A DNA stretch of 64,000 bases from Marinobacter salinexigens (GTDB taxonomy: Bacteria > Pseudomonadota > Gammaproteobacteria > Pseudomonadales > Oleiphilaceae): assembly GCF_008370345.1 (NCBI RefSeq), contig NZ_VTUU01000003.1, positions 124,001 to 188,000 of the forward strand, written 5' to 3'. The position numbers were made by a program, and so were the translations under genes. A model generated the notes under the pieces. It ran no database searches, was not told where the DNA came from, and worked only from the letters and a program-made list of their open reading frames with translations. Shown here in pieces: positions 46,996-56,209 of the stretch (the first letter of the stretch is position 1; every line of letters starts with the position of its first letter).

Positions 46996-47798
46996 GGGGT
47001 CGGGTTCCCGGGACCGGCGTGGAGATCGCTGGCGAATTTCCGGCGTACGGTTCTTAGATAGAACGCCGGGGCGATCCGCCACAACAGGCTGCCAACCCGG
47101 GATACCGGCTCGGGCATCAGCCACCGCTTACCCCTGGCCAGGGCGTGGTCGATCATTTTTGCCATGTCATCCGCACTGGACATGCCGCCAATGGTGGATC
47201 TGGCATGTTGTGCCCGCTTGCCATCGGCTCCCAGAGCATTCTGCTCGATTGGCGTATCCAGGAAGCTGGGGTACACCATCAGCACGTGGATACCTTTCGG
47301 CTCCAGTTCCAGCCGAAGCACTTCGAAGAACTGGCTGAGGGCACTCTTGGCGGCGCAATACCCGGCCCGGCCAGGTACCGGCATCCACCCGGCCATGGAA
47401 CCGATACAGATGATGCTGCCACGGCTTTGCTCCAGCAACGGCAGCGCCAGTTGAGTGAGTTCCACCGGGCCTTGCCAGTCCACGGCCATTACCTTGCGGA
47501 AGACGTCCGGATGAGTGTCTGTTGCCGGGGAACGGTGCGTGATGCCCGCATTATTGACGAGCAGATCGAGTCGCCCGAAGATGTTTTCGGTCTCCCTGAC
47601 CAGGCGTTCAAGGTCAGCCGTCCGGGTCACATCAACGGTGACCGTATGTACCCGGTCGTCAGCCCCCAGCTCCGTTTTGCGCAGGAGCAGGGCCTGAGTA
47701 TCGATGTCTGCCAGTACCAGATGGTGACCGGCCCGATACCAGTATTGGGCCATGGCCCAGCCCAGACCGCTGGCGGCTCCGGTGATCAATGTAACCAT
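46992..47798 (-). CDS. Short-chain dehydrogenase/reductase
   Basis: 268 residues. Classical SDR: cofactor motif TGAASGLGWA at about 6-15, NNAG, catalytic Ser region IICIGSMAGWM, and YCAAK (YxxxK). ATG 47798 overlaps the upstream gene's TGA by 1 bp; the in-frame GTG 47801 is less likely. C-terminus with basic helix (LRTVRRKFASDL), possibly membrane-associated. Likely oxidises or reduces a product of the neighbouring monooxygenase; inferred. Confidence 0.92.
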   Translation of the reverse strand: MVTLITGAASGLGWAMAQYWYRAGHHLVLADIDTQALLLRKTELGADDRVHTVTVDVTRTADLERLVRETENIFGRLDLLVNNAGITHRSPATDTHPDVFRKVMAVDWQGPVELTQLALPLLEQSRGSIICIGSMAGWMPVPGRAGYCAAKSALSQFFEVLRLELEPKGIHVLMVYPSFLDTPIEQNALGADGKRAQHARSTIGGMSSADDMAKMIDHALARGKRWLMPEPVSRVGSLLWRIAPAFYLRTVRRKFASDLHAGPGNPTP

Positions 47799-48739
47799 CA
47801 CAGGTCTCCCTGCTGGCGGGCCTGGGCAATAAAGTAGTCAAAGGTCTCGGCCGAGGTTTTCCGAAGCGAATATCCGAATTCCTCTTTCAGTCGCCGGTTA
47901 CTCAGTACCGGGCGGTAGCGCAGGAAGTTTACCTGCTCCGGCCCGACAGGTTTGCCCAGCCATTTGGCGACCTGCAGGCCGGCCCTGACCACGGATGCAG
48001 GCAAGGTGATCAGGGGTTTGTCGAGCCTGCGGGCGATCTCCTGCATGGTGAGTGCGCCGTCACCGGCCATGTTGTAGCGCCCAGCGCGATCCTGTCGGAT
48101 ACCCTGCTCCATGGCGTCCAGCACGTCCTGATCCCAGATGAATACGAAGGGTGAATCGCTGCCCCGAATGGCCAGCAGTCTCGGCGCAAGAAACAGACTG
48201 GTGATCTGGTTACGGGTTTCGGCGCCCAGCACGGTGCCGGGGCGGAAAATCAGCTGCTTCAATTCCGGATGTTCGGAGCGATAGGTTGCCAGCATCTCTT
48301 CCACCAGACGCTTGTGATCCGAGTAGGCAAACTCCGGGTTGCCCCGCAGAGGATCTTCTTCGTCAATCCACTGGGGATTGTCCGGGTGGTAGCCATAGGC
48401 TGCGCCTGAGCTGGTCACCGTCAGGTGTTGTACCTTGGCTGCGAGACAGGCCTCCAGTACGTTGCGTGTGCCGTTCACATCAATGTCATAGTCACGTTCC
48501 CGGTCCGGAGATGCCCGCAGGATGGAGGCCAGGTGAATCACATGGGTGATGCGGTGCTCGGCCAGGGTCAGCACCAGATTGGAGTCCCGTACATCCAGCA
48601 CTTCGAGGGGGAAGTTCAGTCCCTTACGGTGTTGAATGTCGGTGCCGATGACAAAATAGTCCTGGGCCAGCCGGTTGCCCAGCTGATGGCCGATATAGCC
48701 GGCAGCGCCAGTAATCAGAATACGTTTTTCTGTGCTCAT
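47798..48739 (-). CDS. NAD-dependent epimerase/dehydratase-family protein
   Basis: 313 residues. Extended SDR: ITGAAGYIGHQLGNRL at the N-terminus, catalytic Ser-Tyr-Lys (TVTSSGAAYGYHP and AYSDHKRLVEE), and RPGTVLG. Resembles UDP-glucose-4-epimerase-like SDRs that often act on non-sugar substrates. Middle of the operon, with 4 bp to the upstream BASS gene and 1 bp overlap downstream. Confidence 0.9.
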   Translation of the reverse strand: MSTEKRILITGAAGYIGHQLGNRLAQDYFVIGTDIQHRKGLNFPLEVLDVRDSNLVLTLAEHRITHVIHLASILRASPDRERDYDIDVNGTRNVLEACLAAKVQHLTVTSSGAAYGYHPDNPQWIDEEDPLRGNPEFAYSDHKRLVEEMLATYRSEHPELKQLIFRPGTVLGAETRNQITSLFLAPRLLAIRGSDSPFVFIWDQDVLDAMEQGIRQDRAGRYNMAGDGALTMQEIARRLDKPLITLPASVVRAGLQVAKWLGKPVGPEQVNFLRYRPVLSNRRLKEEFGYSLRKTSAETFDYFIAQARQQGDL

Positions 48740-48743
48740 AGGG

Positions 48744-49658
48744 TCAGGTTTCTTGTTGTAGGGGTTCGGGGAAAGAGCGATGAGCCCAGATCTGGGACAG
48801 TGTCAGGCCGGATACCAGGTGCCAGACACCCCAGAAGGCGGTAATCAGCATCATGCCGCCGGCATTGGGGAAGAAGGTGAACAGAATCACCAGGCCCAGA
48901 CCAGAGTTCTGGATACCTACCTCCATGGTGACCGCACGCTGATCCGGTACGGAGAGCCTGGTCATCCGCGCGATGCCATAGCCCAGCCCCAGGGCCAGCA
49001 GGTTCTGGCTGACCACGAGCCAGAAGAAGGTGTGGAATTTCTCCACGAACAGGTCAACGTTGTTGAAGAAGGCGATGGCGACAAACGCCAGAAAGATGAC
49101 CAGAGACATCATTCGCAGAGGCTTTTCGCTGCGCTCGGCCAGTGCCGGAAAACGGCCGCCGACCAGCATGCCCAGCACCAATGGCAGGGCCAGCACCAGC
49201 AGAACCAGTATCAGAATGCTCTCGGGCTGCAGGGAAATCTCCTGTAAGTAATCCCGGGTATGAGGGTTAAGCCAGCCGTAGAAGGCAAAGTTCAGCGGTG
49301 TCATCACCGTGGCGGCGAGGCTGGATACTGCGGTCATGCTCACAGACACAGCGACACTGCCCTTGCCGAGCCAGGTCATGATGTTGGAGAAACTGCCGCC
49401 GGGGCAGGAGGCCACAAGAATCATGCCCAGGGCCAGCTGGGGGTCGATCTCCAGAGCCCAGGTAAACAGGCAGGTTGCCGCCGGCAGTAACAGAAACTGG
49501 GCGATCAGCCCGGCAACCGGAGCCCGGGGAATGGTCAGCACCCGTTTGAAGTCGGCGGGTCTCAGGTTGAGAGAGACCCCGAACATCATCAGCGCCAGTA
49601 TGCCATTGAGCATGACCAGGCTGGCGGGGTCAAAGTGCACCGTTGCAGATGGGGACAT
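48744..49658 (-). CDS. Bile acid:sodium symporter (BASS)-family transporter
   Basis: 304 residues, about ten TM helices. BASS signatures: LALMMFGVSLNLRPADFKRV, SCPGGSFSNIMTWLGKGSVAVSVS (the crossover helix with Na+-site residues), and MEVGIQNSGLGLVILF. Na+-coupled uptake of an organic acid or sterol is the family norm. Six bp after the FMO gene, so it probably imports the substrate or exports the product of that pathway. Confidence 0.92.
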   Translation of the reverse strand: MSPSATVHFDPASLVMLNGILALMMFGVSLNLRPADFKRVLTIPRAPVAGLIAQFLLLPAATCLFTWALEIDPQLALGMILVASCPGGSFSNIMTWLGKGSVAVSVSMTAVSSLAATVMTPLNFAFYGWLNPHTRDYLQEISLQPESILILVLLVLALPLVLGMLVGGRFPALAERSEKPLRMMSLVIFLAFVAIAFFNNVDLFVEKFHTFFWLVVSQNLLALGLGYGIARMTRLSVPDQRAVTMEVGIQNSGLGLVILFTFFPNAGGMMLITAFWGVWHLVSGLTLSQIWAHRSFPEPLQQET

Positions 49659-49664
49659 GCGTCA

Positions 49665-50963
49665 TTATCCCCTTGCTGGTTCGAGCTTGTTGATGTGCCC
49701 AGCCAGGGCCTCCAGATAAGCATCCTTGTTGACATAGTAGGCCATGCGGGCGAGCTTGATGTAGTTATAGCCGCCGTCCAGGCGTTCGTCAGCATGGCTT
49801 TTTTTCCGTTGCTTCAGTTCACTGGCAGCCGCAGTGTCGTTCTGTTGCTCGCGAATGTAGATGGCGGCCAGGCGTGCCTGTTGATTGCGACCTTCCCATC
49901 CCAGACCTGTGGCTTCGACCATGCCCATCAGGAACAGGTTGTCGTATTCCGGGTGCATCATGTTCAGGTAGAGGCTTGGGGCATCCTCGTTGGGACGCCA
50001 GTTGAGGTGCTTCTTGTCGATAAACGGGTAATCCAGCAGATAGCCGGTGGCCATCAGAATCAGATCGTAGTCGGTGCTTTCACCGTCGCTGAAGTGAACT
50101 GTCTTGCCTTCGACCCGTTCAATACTCCGTCTCGGCGTAATGTCACCGTGCCCCAGGTGGTGCAGGATCAGAGAGTTGATAACCGGGTGAGATTCATACA
50201 TTCGGTAGTCCGGGTCTGGCAGGCCGTAGTCAGATGGCTTACCCATGACCATCCGGATCAGCGCACTGTCCACCCGTTGTTTGACGGCGCGTGGCAGCTT
50301 GAGTTTGCCGCCGATGGTGTCGACCGGTTTGCCTTTCAGGAACTTGGGCAGGAAGTAGTAGCCCCGGCGCAGGCTCATGTCGGTGGAACGGGCGTGGTGA
50401 ACGGCGTCCACAGCGATATCAGCGCCGGAGTTGCCGCAGCCAACGATCAGCACACGCTTGTCCCGGAACACCTCCGGGCTGCGATAGTCGGCTGAATGCA
50501 TCAGCTCACCGGTAAATTCACCGGGCAGTTCCGGCATGTTGGGTGTGTGCAGGGTTCCGTTGGCAATCATCAGGCCGCTGAAGGTGCGGGTCTGCTGCTG
50601 GCCATCGCACTCAGTGGTGATCTGCCACAAGTCATCTTCCCGTTCGACACGGATGACCCGGGTGCAGAATTCGTAGTGCTCTCTGAGGCCAAAATGATCG
50701 ACGAAATCCTGAAAATAGGTTTTGAGTTCATGATGGCTGGGGTACTGGGCCACCGAGTCTTTCATCGGAAATTCTGCAAACTCGGTCATCCGCTTGGATG
50801 AGATCAGATGGGCTGTTTCGTACATGGTGCTGTGGGGATTATCGATGTCCCAGAGCCCGCCCACATCACTATGGAGTTCAAATCCGGTAAAAGGGATGCC
50901 CTGCTTCTGGAGATTTCTGGCACAGGCAAGGCCCATAGGGCCGGCACCAATGACTGCATACAT
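49665..50963 (-). CDS. Flavin-containing monooxygenase
   Basis: 432 residues from ATG 50963 (CAGGAA upstream); an upstream ATG 50993 is possible. FAD motif VIGAGPMGLACARNL, NADPH motif VGCGNSGADIAVDA, and the FMO fingerprint FTGELMHSADY (FxGxxxHxxxY). Class B flavoprotein monooxygenase: N-, S- or Baeyer-Villiger oxidation. First gene of a minus-strand five-gene operon and divergent from an AraC regulator. A Mycobacterium parallel is mymA next to virS, as I recall. Confidence 0.9.
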   Translation of the reverse strand: MYAVIGAGPMGLACARNLQKQGIPFTGFELHSDVGGLWDIDNPHSTMYETAHLISSKRMTEFAEFPMKDSVAQYPSHHELKTYFQDFVDHFGLREHYEFCTRVIRVEREDDLWQITTECDGQQQTRTFSGLMIANGTLHTPNMPELPGEFTGELMHSADYRSPEVFRDKRVLIVGCGNSGADIAVDAVHHARSTDMSLRRGYYFLPKFLKGKPVDTIGGKLKLPRAVKQRVDSALIRMVMGKPSDYGLPDPDYRMYESHPVINSLILHHLGHGDITPRRSIERVEGKTVHFSDGESTDYDLILMATGYLLDYPFIDKKHLNWRPNEDAPSLYLNMMHPEYDNLFLMGMVEATGLGWEGRNQQARLAAIYIREQQNDTAAASELKQRKKSHADERLDGGYNYIKLARMAYYVNKDAYLEALAGHINKLEPARG

Positions 50964-51016
50964 GATGGTTTTTCCTGAATTTGTTGTTGTCATCCCGTAT
51001 CTTATGTACTTGCACG

Positions 51017-51033
51017 CCGGTTTTCCTGACCGG
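51017..51033. promoter_or_regulatory. Dyad between FMO and AraC genes
   Basis: CCGGT (51017-51021), 7-nt spacer, ACCGG (51029-51033) in the 99-bp divergent gap. It could be an operator for the AraC-type regulator; short and unproven. Confidence 0.3.
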
Positions 51034-51062
51034 ACAGGACACAAAAAACGACAATTCGGGTC

Positions 51063-52034
51063 ATGATCGGATCTTCAGCTACGGTAACTCATCTTTACGC
51101 CCAGGCCATACTCCAGGCTGCCCAGCGCCAGGGAATTGCACTGTCGGAGGACGTTGTCCGGCAACTGGTGCCCGGCCAGCGGGTGCCTCTCGCTGTGCAG
51201 GATCAGCTCTGGGACAACTATTGCCAGTTGGCTGGCGACCCGCTGTGCGGTCTTGAAATCGGTCTGGACCTGCAGGTGGGGCATCTGGACAGCGCCGGCA
51301 TGTTGCTGGTGAGCTGTGACACCCTGCGAGAAGGGCTGGAGGCGCTGGTGGAGTACGCTCCGGTGGTGGGTGATGGCGGTGAATTCTCCCTATCGGAGGA
51401 CGATTCCCGGATCTTCCTGTGCTACCAGCCGGGATACACGGTAAGGGTCACAGAACGGGTTGATGCAGTTATGGCGTCGGTGGTTCGGCTGACTCGCTGG
51501 GCGACAGGCGGTGCGCTGGAGCCGGATACCCTGATGCTCGCTCACGGGCCGCAGGCTAATGGCGCCGAATACTCACAGCGCCTGGAGGTACCAGTAGTCT
51601 TCGAGGCGGGGCGGAACTGCCTGACGCTGAACCGGGATCAGGGCAGCCTGCCGCTGATTCAGGCCAATGCCGCATTGCGGGATCATCTGCAGCAGCTAGC
51701 CGACCATACCCTGGAAACCCTGGGCCAGCAGAGCCTGAGTGGTCAGGTGTGTGCACTGGTGCGCACCAATCCTCGCTGGGGCAAGGAGCGGGTGGCTTCG
51801 GAGCTGGCGGTCAGTGGTCGCCACCTGAACCGCTTACTGGCGGAGGAAGGGCTCTCGTTCAAATTACTCCGGGAACGGGAACTCAACCGAATGGCGGTGG
51901 ACCTGCTGCAATCCGGCCACAGCGTGGCCGCCGTCAGCGAGCGACTGGGCTTTTCCGAAGAGGCCGCCTTTGCCAGGGCATTCCGGCGCTGGGAGGGTGT
52001 TAGCCCGGCTCGTTTCCGTACTCAGGAGCAGTAA
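51063..52034 (+). CDS. AraC-family transcriptional regulator (VirS/OruR-like)
   Basis: 323 residues. The N-terminal Arabinose_bd-type sensor domain (about 10-200; LGLEIGLDL-like segment LCGLEIGLDLQVGHL) is followed by an AraC HTH: WGKERVASELAVSGRHLNRLL and SVAAVSERLGFSEEAAFARAFRRW with the typical GVSPARFR end. Divergent from the FMO operon, which it most likely controls in response to a lipid-like or acid ligand; inferred. Confidence 0.93.
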   Translation: MIGSSATVTHLYAQAILQAAQRQGIALSEDVVRQLVPGQRVPLAVQDQLWDNYCQLAGDPLCGLEIGLDLQVGHLDSAGMLLVSCDTLREGLEALVEYAPVVGDGGEFSLSEDDSRIFLCYQPGYTVRVTERVDAVMASVVRLTRWATGGALEPDTLMLAHGPQANGAEYSQRLEVPVVFEAGRNCLTLNRDQGSLPLIQANAALRDHLQQLADHTLETLGQQSLSGQVCALVRTNPRWGKERVASELAVSGRHLNRLLAEEGLSFKLLRERELNRMAVDLLQSGHSVAAVSERLGFSEEAAFARAFRRWEGVSPARFRTQEQ

Positions 52035-52102
52035 ACAAAACGCTTGCCAAACCCGGGGTTGTGCATAAAATACACAGCTTCTTCCCGAGTGCCCCTGATA
52101 CC

Positions 52103-52921
52103 ATGCGCCTGGTTTCCTTCGATATTTTCCGTACCCTCGGTTTCCCGGATACGACCGTGCTTAAACCCGAACATTTCCTGCGTCACAAACAGGAGCTTCG
52201 GGAAGCAGATTGGGTGTTGTTCCCGGAATACTGGCAGCTGAATGCTCTGGTGCATGGTCTGAAGTGCCGGGTCTTTCCCAGCATTGCCAGCTACCGCATC
52301 GGTCATGACAAAGTAGAGATGACCCGGGCCTTTCAGACCGTTGCTCCGGAGCATACCCCCTGGACAATGATTGAAGCCAATGGTCCCCTGGAGCGGGAAG
52401 CCCTCTGGGAAACCATGTCACTGCCGTTCGTTGCCAAGTTACCCAAAGCCAGTATGGGAGAGGGTGTATGGCTGATCGAAAACCGCCAGGACTGGCAGAC
52501 CTATTGTGAGCGCACTGACGTACTCTACGTGCAGGAATACCTGCCGATTGACCGGGACGTGCGGGTGGTGATCGTGGGCGATCAGGTGCTCACCGCCTAC
52601 TGGCGTACCCAGGCGGAACAGGGTTTCTACAATAACGTGGCCCGAGGGGGCGGTATCGACTTCGGCCCGGTGCCGGCTGTAGCAACCGACCTGGCGCTCC
52701 GGCTCGCTCAACAACTGGATGTGAACCACGCCGGTTTCGATATCGCACTGGTGGAAGGTTACCCTTACGTACTGGAATTCAACCGCCTGTTTGGCAATCA
52801 GGGGCTGAGGCACGGCAGCGAGCTGCAGAACGCCATCGTCAGCTATCTGAGGGACCAGAACGAACCGCGGGACCCGGATGGCCCTGTGGTTCCTCCACCG
52901 GTATGGCCCGTGGTTGCCTAG
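52103..52921 (+). CDS. RimK-like ATP-grasp protein
   Basis: 272 residues from ATG 52103; GTG 52061 is an alternative start. The C-terminal half is ATP-grasp: VAKLPKASMGEGVWLI (nucleotide loop), VQEYLPIDRDVRVVIVG, DIALVEGYPYVLEFNRLFGNQG (metal and ATP site with Glu and Asn). It likely ligates an amino acid or peptide to a carboxylate. The substrate is unknown. Single gene, convergent with the PAS chemoreceptor. Confidence 0.82.
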   Translation: MRLVSFDIFRTLGFPDTTVLKPEHFLRHKQELREADWVLFPEYWQLNALVHGLKCRVFPSIASYRIGHDKVEMTRAFQTVAPEHTPWTMIEANGPLEREALWETMSLPFVAKLPKASMGEGVWLIENRQDWQTYCERTDVLYVQEYLPIDRDVRVVIVGDQVLTAYWRTQAEQGFYNNVARGGGIDFGPVPAVATDLALRLAQQLDVNHAGFDIALVEGYPYVLEFNRLFGNQGLRHGSELQNAIVSYLRDQNEPRDPDGPVVPPPVWPVVA

Positions 52922-52942
52922 CGTAGCGGCTAAGGTGCTGGC

Positions 52943-54748
52943 CTAGTCCGGGCCTGCCTGTTTCCGGGCTGCCGAGAGTTCGTCCGACGACACATCGTTT
53001 AACCGGCGCAGGGAGTTGGCCAGATCTTCAACCCGTTGCGTGGTTTCTGCCACCAGCCGGTTGATTTCGTCCGCTGACTGGGTCGAGCGCTGGGCAAGCT
53101 GGCGAACTTCATCAGCCACCACGGCAAATCCGCGACCGGCCTCTCCGGCTCTGGCGGCCTCTATGGCGGCATTGAGTGCGAGCAAGTTGGTTTGGCCGGA
53201 TATTTCATTGATCACACTGACAATCTTCGATATCTCGTTGGAAGAGCTCAAGACCAGCGCCATTTCCTCATCGGTGACCTTGGATGCTTCCATCTTTGAA
53301 TTAATATCAATTCCATAGGTAACGATGTAACGGACGTTGCCTTCGAAATCGGCAATCGGGCAAACCGTGGAATCAAACCAATGCTCCCTGCCCTGGGGAT
53401 CTTCGATGCTGAAGCTACCCTGGAGCTGTTCTCCCTGAAGAACACGGTTAAAAATATCGGCTCCGACAATGTCCCGGAGGTTCCTCGCCCTGGCCAGAAG
53501 TGCCTGCTCATTGGGATCACCCAGATGCTCGACCATATAGGGGTTGGCGTGGGTCAACTTGCCATCCAGTGCCCACTCGCCGACGCCGTTGCTCTGGCTA
53601 ATGGCTTCAAATCGGCGGGTAAACTCCAGGGATTGTTCCTTGGTCTCGGTCACGTTGGCCTGGATGGAGATGTAGTGCGTGAGGGTGCCTTTGTCGTCGA
53701 ACACCGGGTTGATGGCCAGTGAAACCCAATACGGATTGTTGTTGCGATCGTAGTTCAGGATTTCATCGTAGAAGGGTTCGTTGCGGCTGAGTTTGTGGCG
53801 GATCTGGTTGACGGTGGACTGATCGGTATGGGGCCCTTGAAGGAGGTCCCCGGGCTTCTTTCCCTCCACCTCCTCAAGGGTATAACCGGTCAGTTGAGAG
53901 AAGCCCTGGTTGACGTACACAATCCGCTTGTCCGGATTGGTAATGATAACGGCGTTATCGGTTTCGTTGGCCACCATAGACAGCATCCGGAATTCGTCCC
54001 GCCGGGCCACTTCTTCCGTTACATCCTTCAGGAACGCGGTATACAGGATACGGTCATCCAGGCGGATCTTGGAGAGCGACAGGGAGGCCCAGCGTCTGTC
54101 TCCGTCCTTGCGGAAAATGGGTACTTCCCGGGTGGTTCCGACGATTTTATCCACGCCGGTTTTCCGGTTGGCATTGACCAGGTCATCGTGCCGGTCGCGA
54201 ATGTCTGCCGGCACCAGCATCTTGACGTTCTGGCCAATTATTTCGGAACGGTCGTAGCCCCACAGTTGCTCGGCTGCGGAGTTCGCGAAGGTAATATTGT
54301 TGTGTTCGTCGATGGTGACAACGGCGTCCAGTGCCTGCTCCAGGGTCTGATTGATGATTTCCCGGCTGGCTCTTTCCGCGGTGATGTCCCGGACAAACGC
54401 GGTATAGGTAATCGATTTTCCCTGAACCACCTTGCTGAGCGCCAGGTTGGCCCAGAGCTGGCTGCCATCCTTTCGGGTCATCAATACATCGCGGCTGGTG
54501 CCCACGATCTTGTCCTGGCCGGTGTCCCTGTTTGTCTGAACGTAGCTGTCGTGTTTGCCCTGAATGTCCGTGGGTACCAGCATTTTTACGTTGTTGCCGA
54601 TGACTTCTTTTCGGTCATAGCCCCACAGCTTTTCAGCGGCCGCGTTAAAGAAGGTCACGCAGTTTTTTTCGTCGATACTGACGACAGCGTCGAGAGCCTG
54701 TTCCAGAACCTGCTTGAGATGATTGTTGCCGAAAAGCATGAGCCGCAC
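52943..54748 (-). CDS. Soluble chemoreceptor with four PAS domains and a short MCP tip
   Basis: 601 residues, with no TM and no HAMP. PAS1 (about 10-125) and PAS2 (about 136-247) are near-copies: [12 protein letters not shown] / [24 protein letters not shown] / [22 protein letters not shown] / [13 protein letters not shown]3 (about 258-370) is PAS_9-like without the LOV cysteine, and PAS4 is about 380-480. The signalling tip is present ([33 protein letters not shown]). The N-terminal arm before it is very short and only about 50 residues follow, so the coiled coil is truncated. Resembles BdlA-type soluble receptors; ligand unknown. Confidence 0.92.
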   Translation of the reverse strand: MRLMLFGNNHLKQVLEQALDAVVSIDEKNCVTFFNAAAEKLWGYDRKEVIGNNVKMLVPTDIQGKHDSYVQTNRDTGQDKIVGTSRDVLMTRKDGSQLWANLALSKVVQGKSITYTAFVRDITAERASREIINQTLEQALDAVVTIDEHNNITFANSAAEQLWGYDRSEIIGQNVKMLVPADIRDRHDDLVNANRKTGVDKIVGTTREVPIFRKDGDRRWASLSLSKIRLDDRILYTAFLKDVTEEVARRDEFRMLSMVANETDNAVIITNPDKRIVYVNQGFSQLTGYTLEEVEGKKPGDLLQGPHTDQSTVNQIRHKLSRNEPFYDEILNYDRNNNPYWVSLAINPVFDDKGTLTHYISIQANVTETKEQSLEFTRRFEAISQSNGVGEWALDGKLTHANPYMVEHLGDPNEQALLARARNLRDIVGADIFNRVLQGEQLQGSFSIEDPQGREHWFDSTVCPIADFEGNVRYIVTYGIDINSKMEASKVTDEEMALVLSSSNEISKIVSVINEISGQTNLLALNAAIEAARAGEAGRGFAVVADEVRQLAQRSTQSADEINRLVAETTQRVEDLANSLRRLNDVSSDELSAARKQAGPD

Positions 54749-54924
54749 CCTATGTGTTCTTTTTAGACATGTTTCTCAATTTAGTGCGTTCTGCAATATT
54801 TGCAGTTGATAACAGGCATAAATTTTGTAGCTAAATGTTTTATTGCGTTCCCGCCTGCAAATCCCGGTCCTTCGGGCACAGGATTTCGGCGTTTTCTTAT
54901 GGGTAGATATGCTCATTTCCGGGT

Positions 54925-55041
54925 ATGAAAAAAAGCCCGATGATCGCGCCAATTCCGGGGCCTGCAGCCATGCTGTGGTGCCCTTTTTTTATGCCTGTTT
55001 GCCCTGTGGAGGGAAACACCATCCATGACCGAAGCCGTTAA
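54925..55041 (+). CDS. Candidate leader peptide (uORF) before the decarboxylase
   Basis: A 38-codon frame from ATG 54925 runs across the attenuator-like hairpin and ends 17 nt inside the decarboxylase gene, in another frame. The sequence (MKKSPMIAPIPGPAAMLW...) is rich in Met, Pro and Cys. The ribosome site is weak. Overlapping uORFs regulate ornithine decarboxylase in enterobacteria (speFL), but no sequence likeness is claimed here. Hypothetical. Confidence 0.3.
   Translation: MKKSPMIAPIPGPAAMLWCPFFMPVCPVEGNTIHDRSR
54958..54990 (+). terminator. Attenuator-like hairpin with U7 upstream of the decarboxylase
   Basis: GGGC (54958-54961) pairs with GCCC (54980-54983), and CAG with CTG inside; T7 follows at 54984-54990. 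An upstream GCCC (54935-54938), just after an A-run, could pair with the same GGGC and so prevent the terminator. The two folds exclude each other, as in a transcription attenuator. The ATG of the decarboxylase lies 34 nt further on. Confidence 0.45.
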
Positions 55042-56200
55042 CGCCAACATTGCTGACTACTACGACGCAGAGACCTTCAAACGTATTAAGGAATTCGCTG
55101 ATACGAAGGAAACACCGTTCGTGGTGATTGATACCAACATCATTGATCGCCAGTACAACGAACTGGTGGAAGGCTTTCCCTACGCCAAGGTCTATTACGC
55201 GGTGAAGGCAAATCCGGCTCCGAAGATCCTGACCATGCTCAGGGACAAGGGCGCCAACTTTGATATTGCCTCGGTATATGAACTGGAAAAGGTCATGGCG
55301 CTGGGTGTGGGCGGCGATCGCATCAGTTACGGCAACACCATCAAGAAGGCGAAGGATATTCGTACTTTCTATGAAAAGGGTGTGCGGATGTTCGCCACTG
55401 ACTCGGAGGCCGACCTGCGCAATATCGCCAAGGCGGCTCCGGGTTCCAGGGTTTATGTGCGTATCCTGACTGAGGGCACACTGACAGCAGACTGGCCGTT
55501 GTCCCGCAAGTTTGGTTGCCAGACCGATATGGCCATGGATCTGCTGATTCTGGCCCGAGATCTGGGCCTTGTGCCTTATGGGGTGTCGTTCCATGTCGGC
55601 TCCCAGCAGCGGGAAATCGGTGCGTGGGATGCGGCTTTGAACAAGGTGAAGGTGATTTTCGAGCGCCTGAAGGAAGAAGATGGCATCGAGCTCAAGATGA
55701 TCAACATGGGCGGCGGTTTTCCTGCCAACTATGTCACCCGCACCAATGAACTGGGGGTGTATGCGGAGGAGATTGCCCGTTTCCTGCACGAGGATTTCGG
55801 GGATGAGCTTCCGGAGATCATCATTGAGCCGGGCCGGTCGCTGATTTCAAATGCCGGTGTGCTGGTGAGTGAGGTGGTGTTGATTTCCCGCAAGTCCCGC
55901 ACGGCGCTGCACCGATGGGTGTTCACCGATGTGGGTAAGTTTTCGGGTTTGATTGAAACCCTTGATGAAGCGATCAAGTTTCCGATCTGGACTGAGAAGT
56001 CCGGCGAGGGCGAGGATTGTGTGATTGCGGGGCCGACGTGCGACAGTGCGGATATTATGTATGAGCACCACAAGTATCCGTTGCCGTTGAATCTGGCCAT
56101 CGGAGATCGGATGTACTGGCTTTCTACGGGGGCTTATACGACGACCTATAGTGCGGTGGAGTTTAATGGGTTTCCTCCGTTGCAGGACTATTATTTGTAA
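55025..56200 (+). CDS. Ornithine/lysine decarboxylase, PLP fold-type III
   Basis: 391 residues. Alanine-racemase-like barrel: the PLP lysine is in YYAVKANPAP (about residue 59), with FDIASVYELEKV, SYGNTIKKAKDI, FHVGSQQ, MGGGFPANY, IIEPGRSL and the dimer-interface catalytic CDSADIM after AGPTC. The family includes SpeC of pseudomonads and bifunctional Lys/Orn decarboxylases; specificity cannot be told from motifs alone. It makes putrescine or cadaverine. A leader with a possible attenuator and uORF precedes it. Confidence 0.93.
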   Translation: MTEAVNANIADYYDAETFKRIKEFADTKETPFVVIDTNIIDRQYNELVEGFPYAKVYYAVKANPAPKILTMLRDKGANFDIASVYELEKVMALGVGGDRISYGNTIKKAKDIRTFYEKGVRMFATDSEADLRNIAKAAPGSRVYVRILTEGTLTADWPLSRKFGCQTDMAMDLLILARDLGLVPYGVSFHVGSQQREIGAWDAALNKVKVIFERLKEEDGIELKMINMGGGFPANYVTRTNELGVYAEEIARFLHEDFGDELPEIIIEPGRSLISNAGVLVSEVVLISRKSRTALHRWVFTDVGKFSGLIETLDEAIKFPIWTEKSGEGEDCVIAGPTCDSADIMYEHHKYPLPLNLAIGDRMYWLSTGAYTTTYSAVEFNGFPPLQDYYL

Positions 56201-56209
56201 CTGGAGTTG

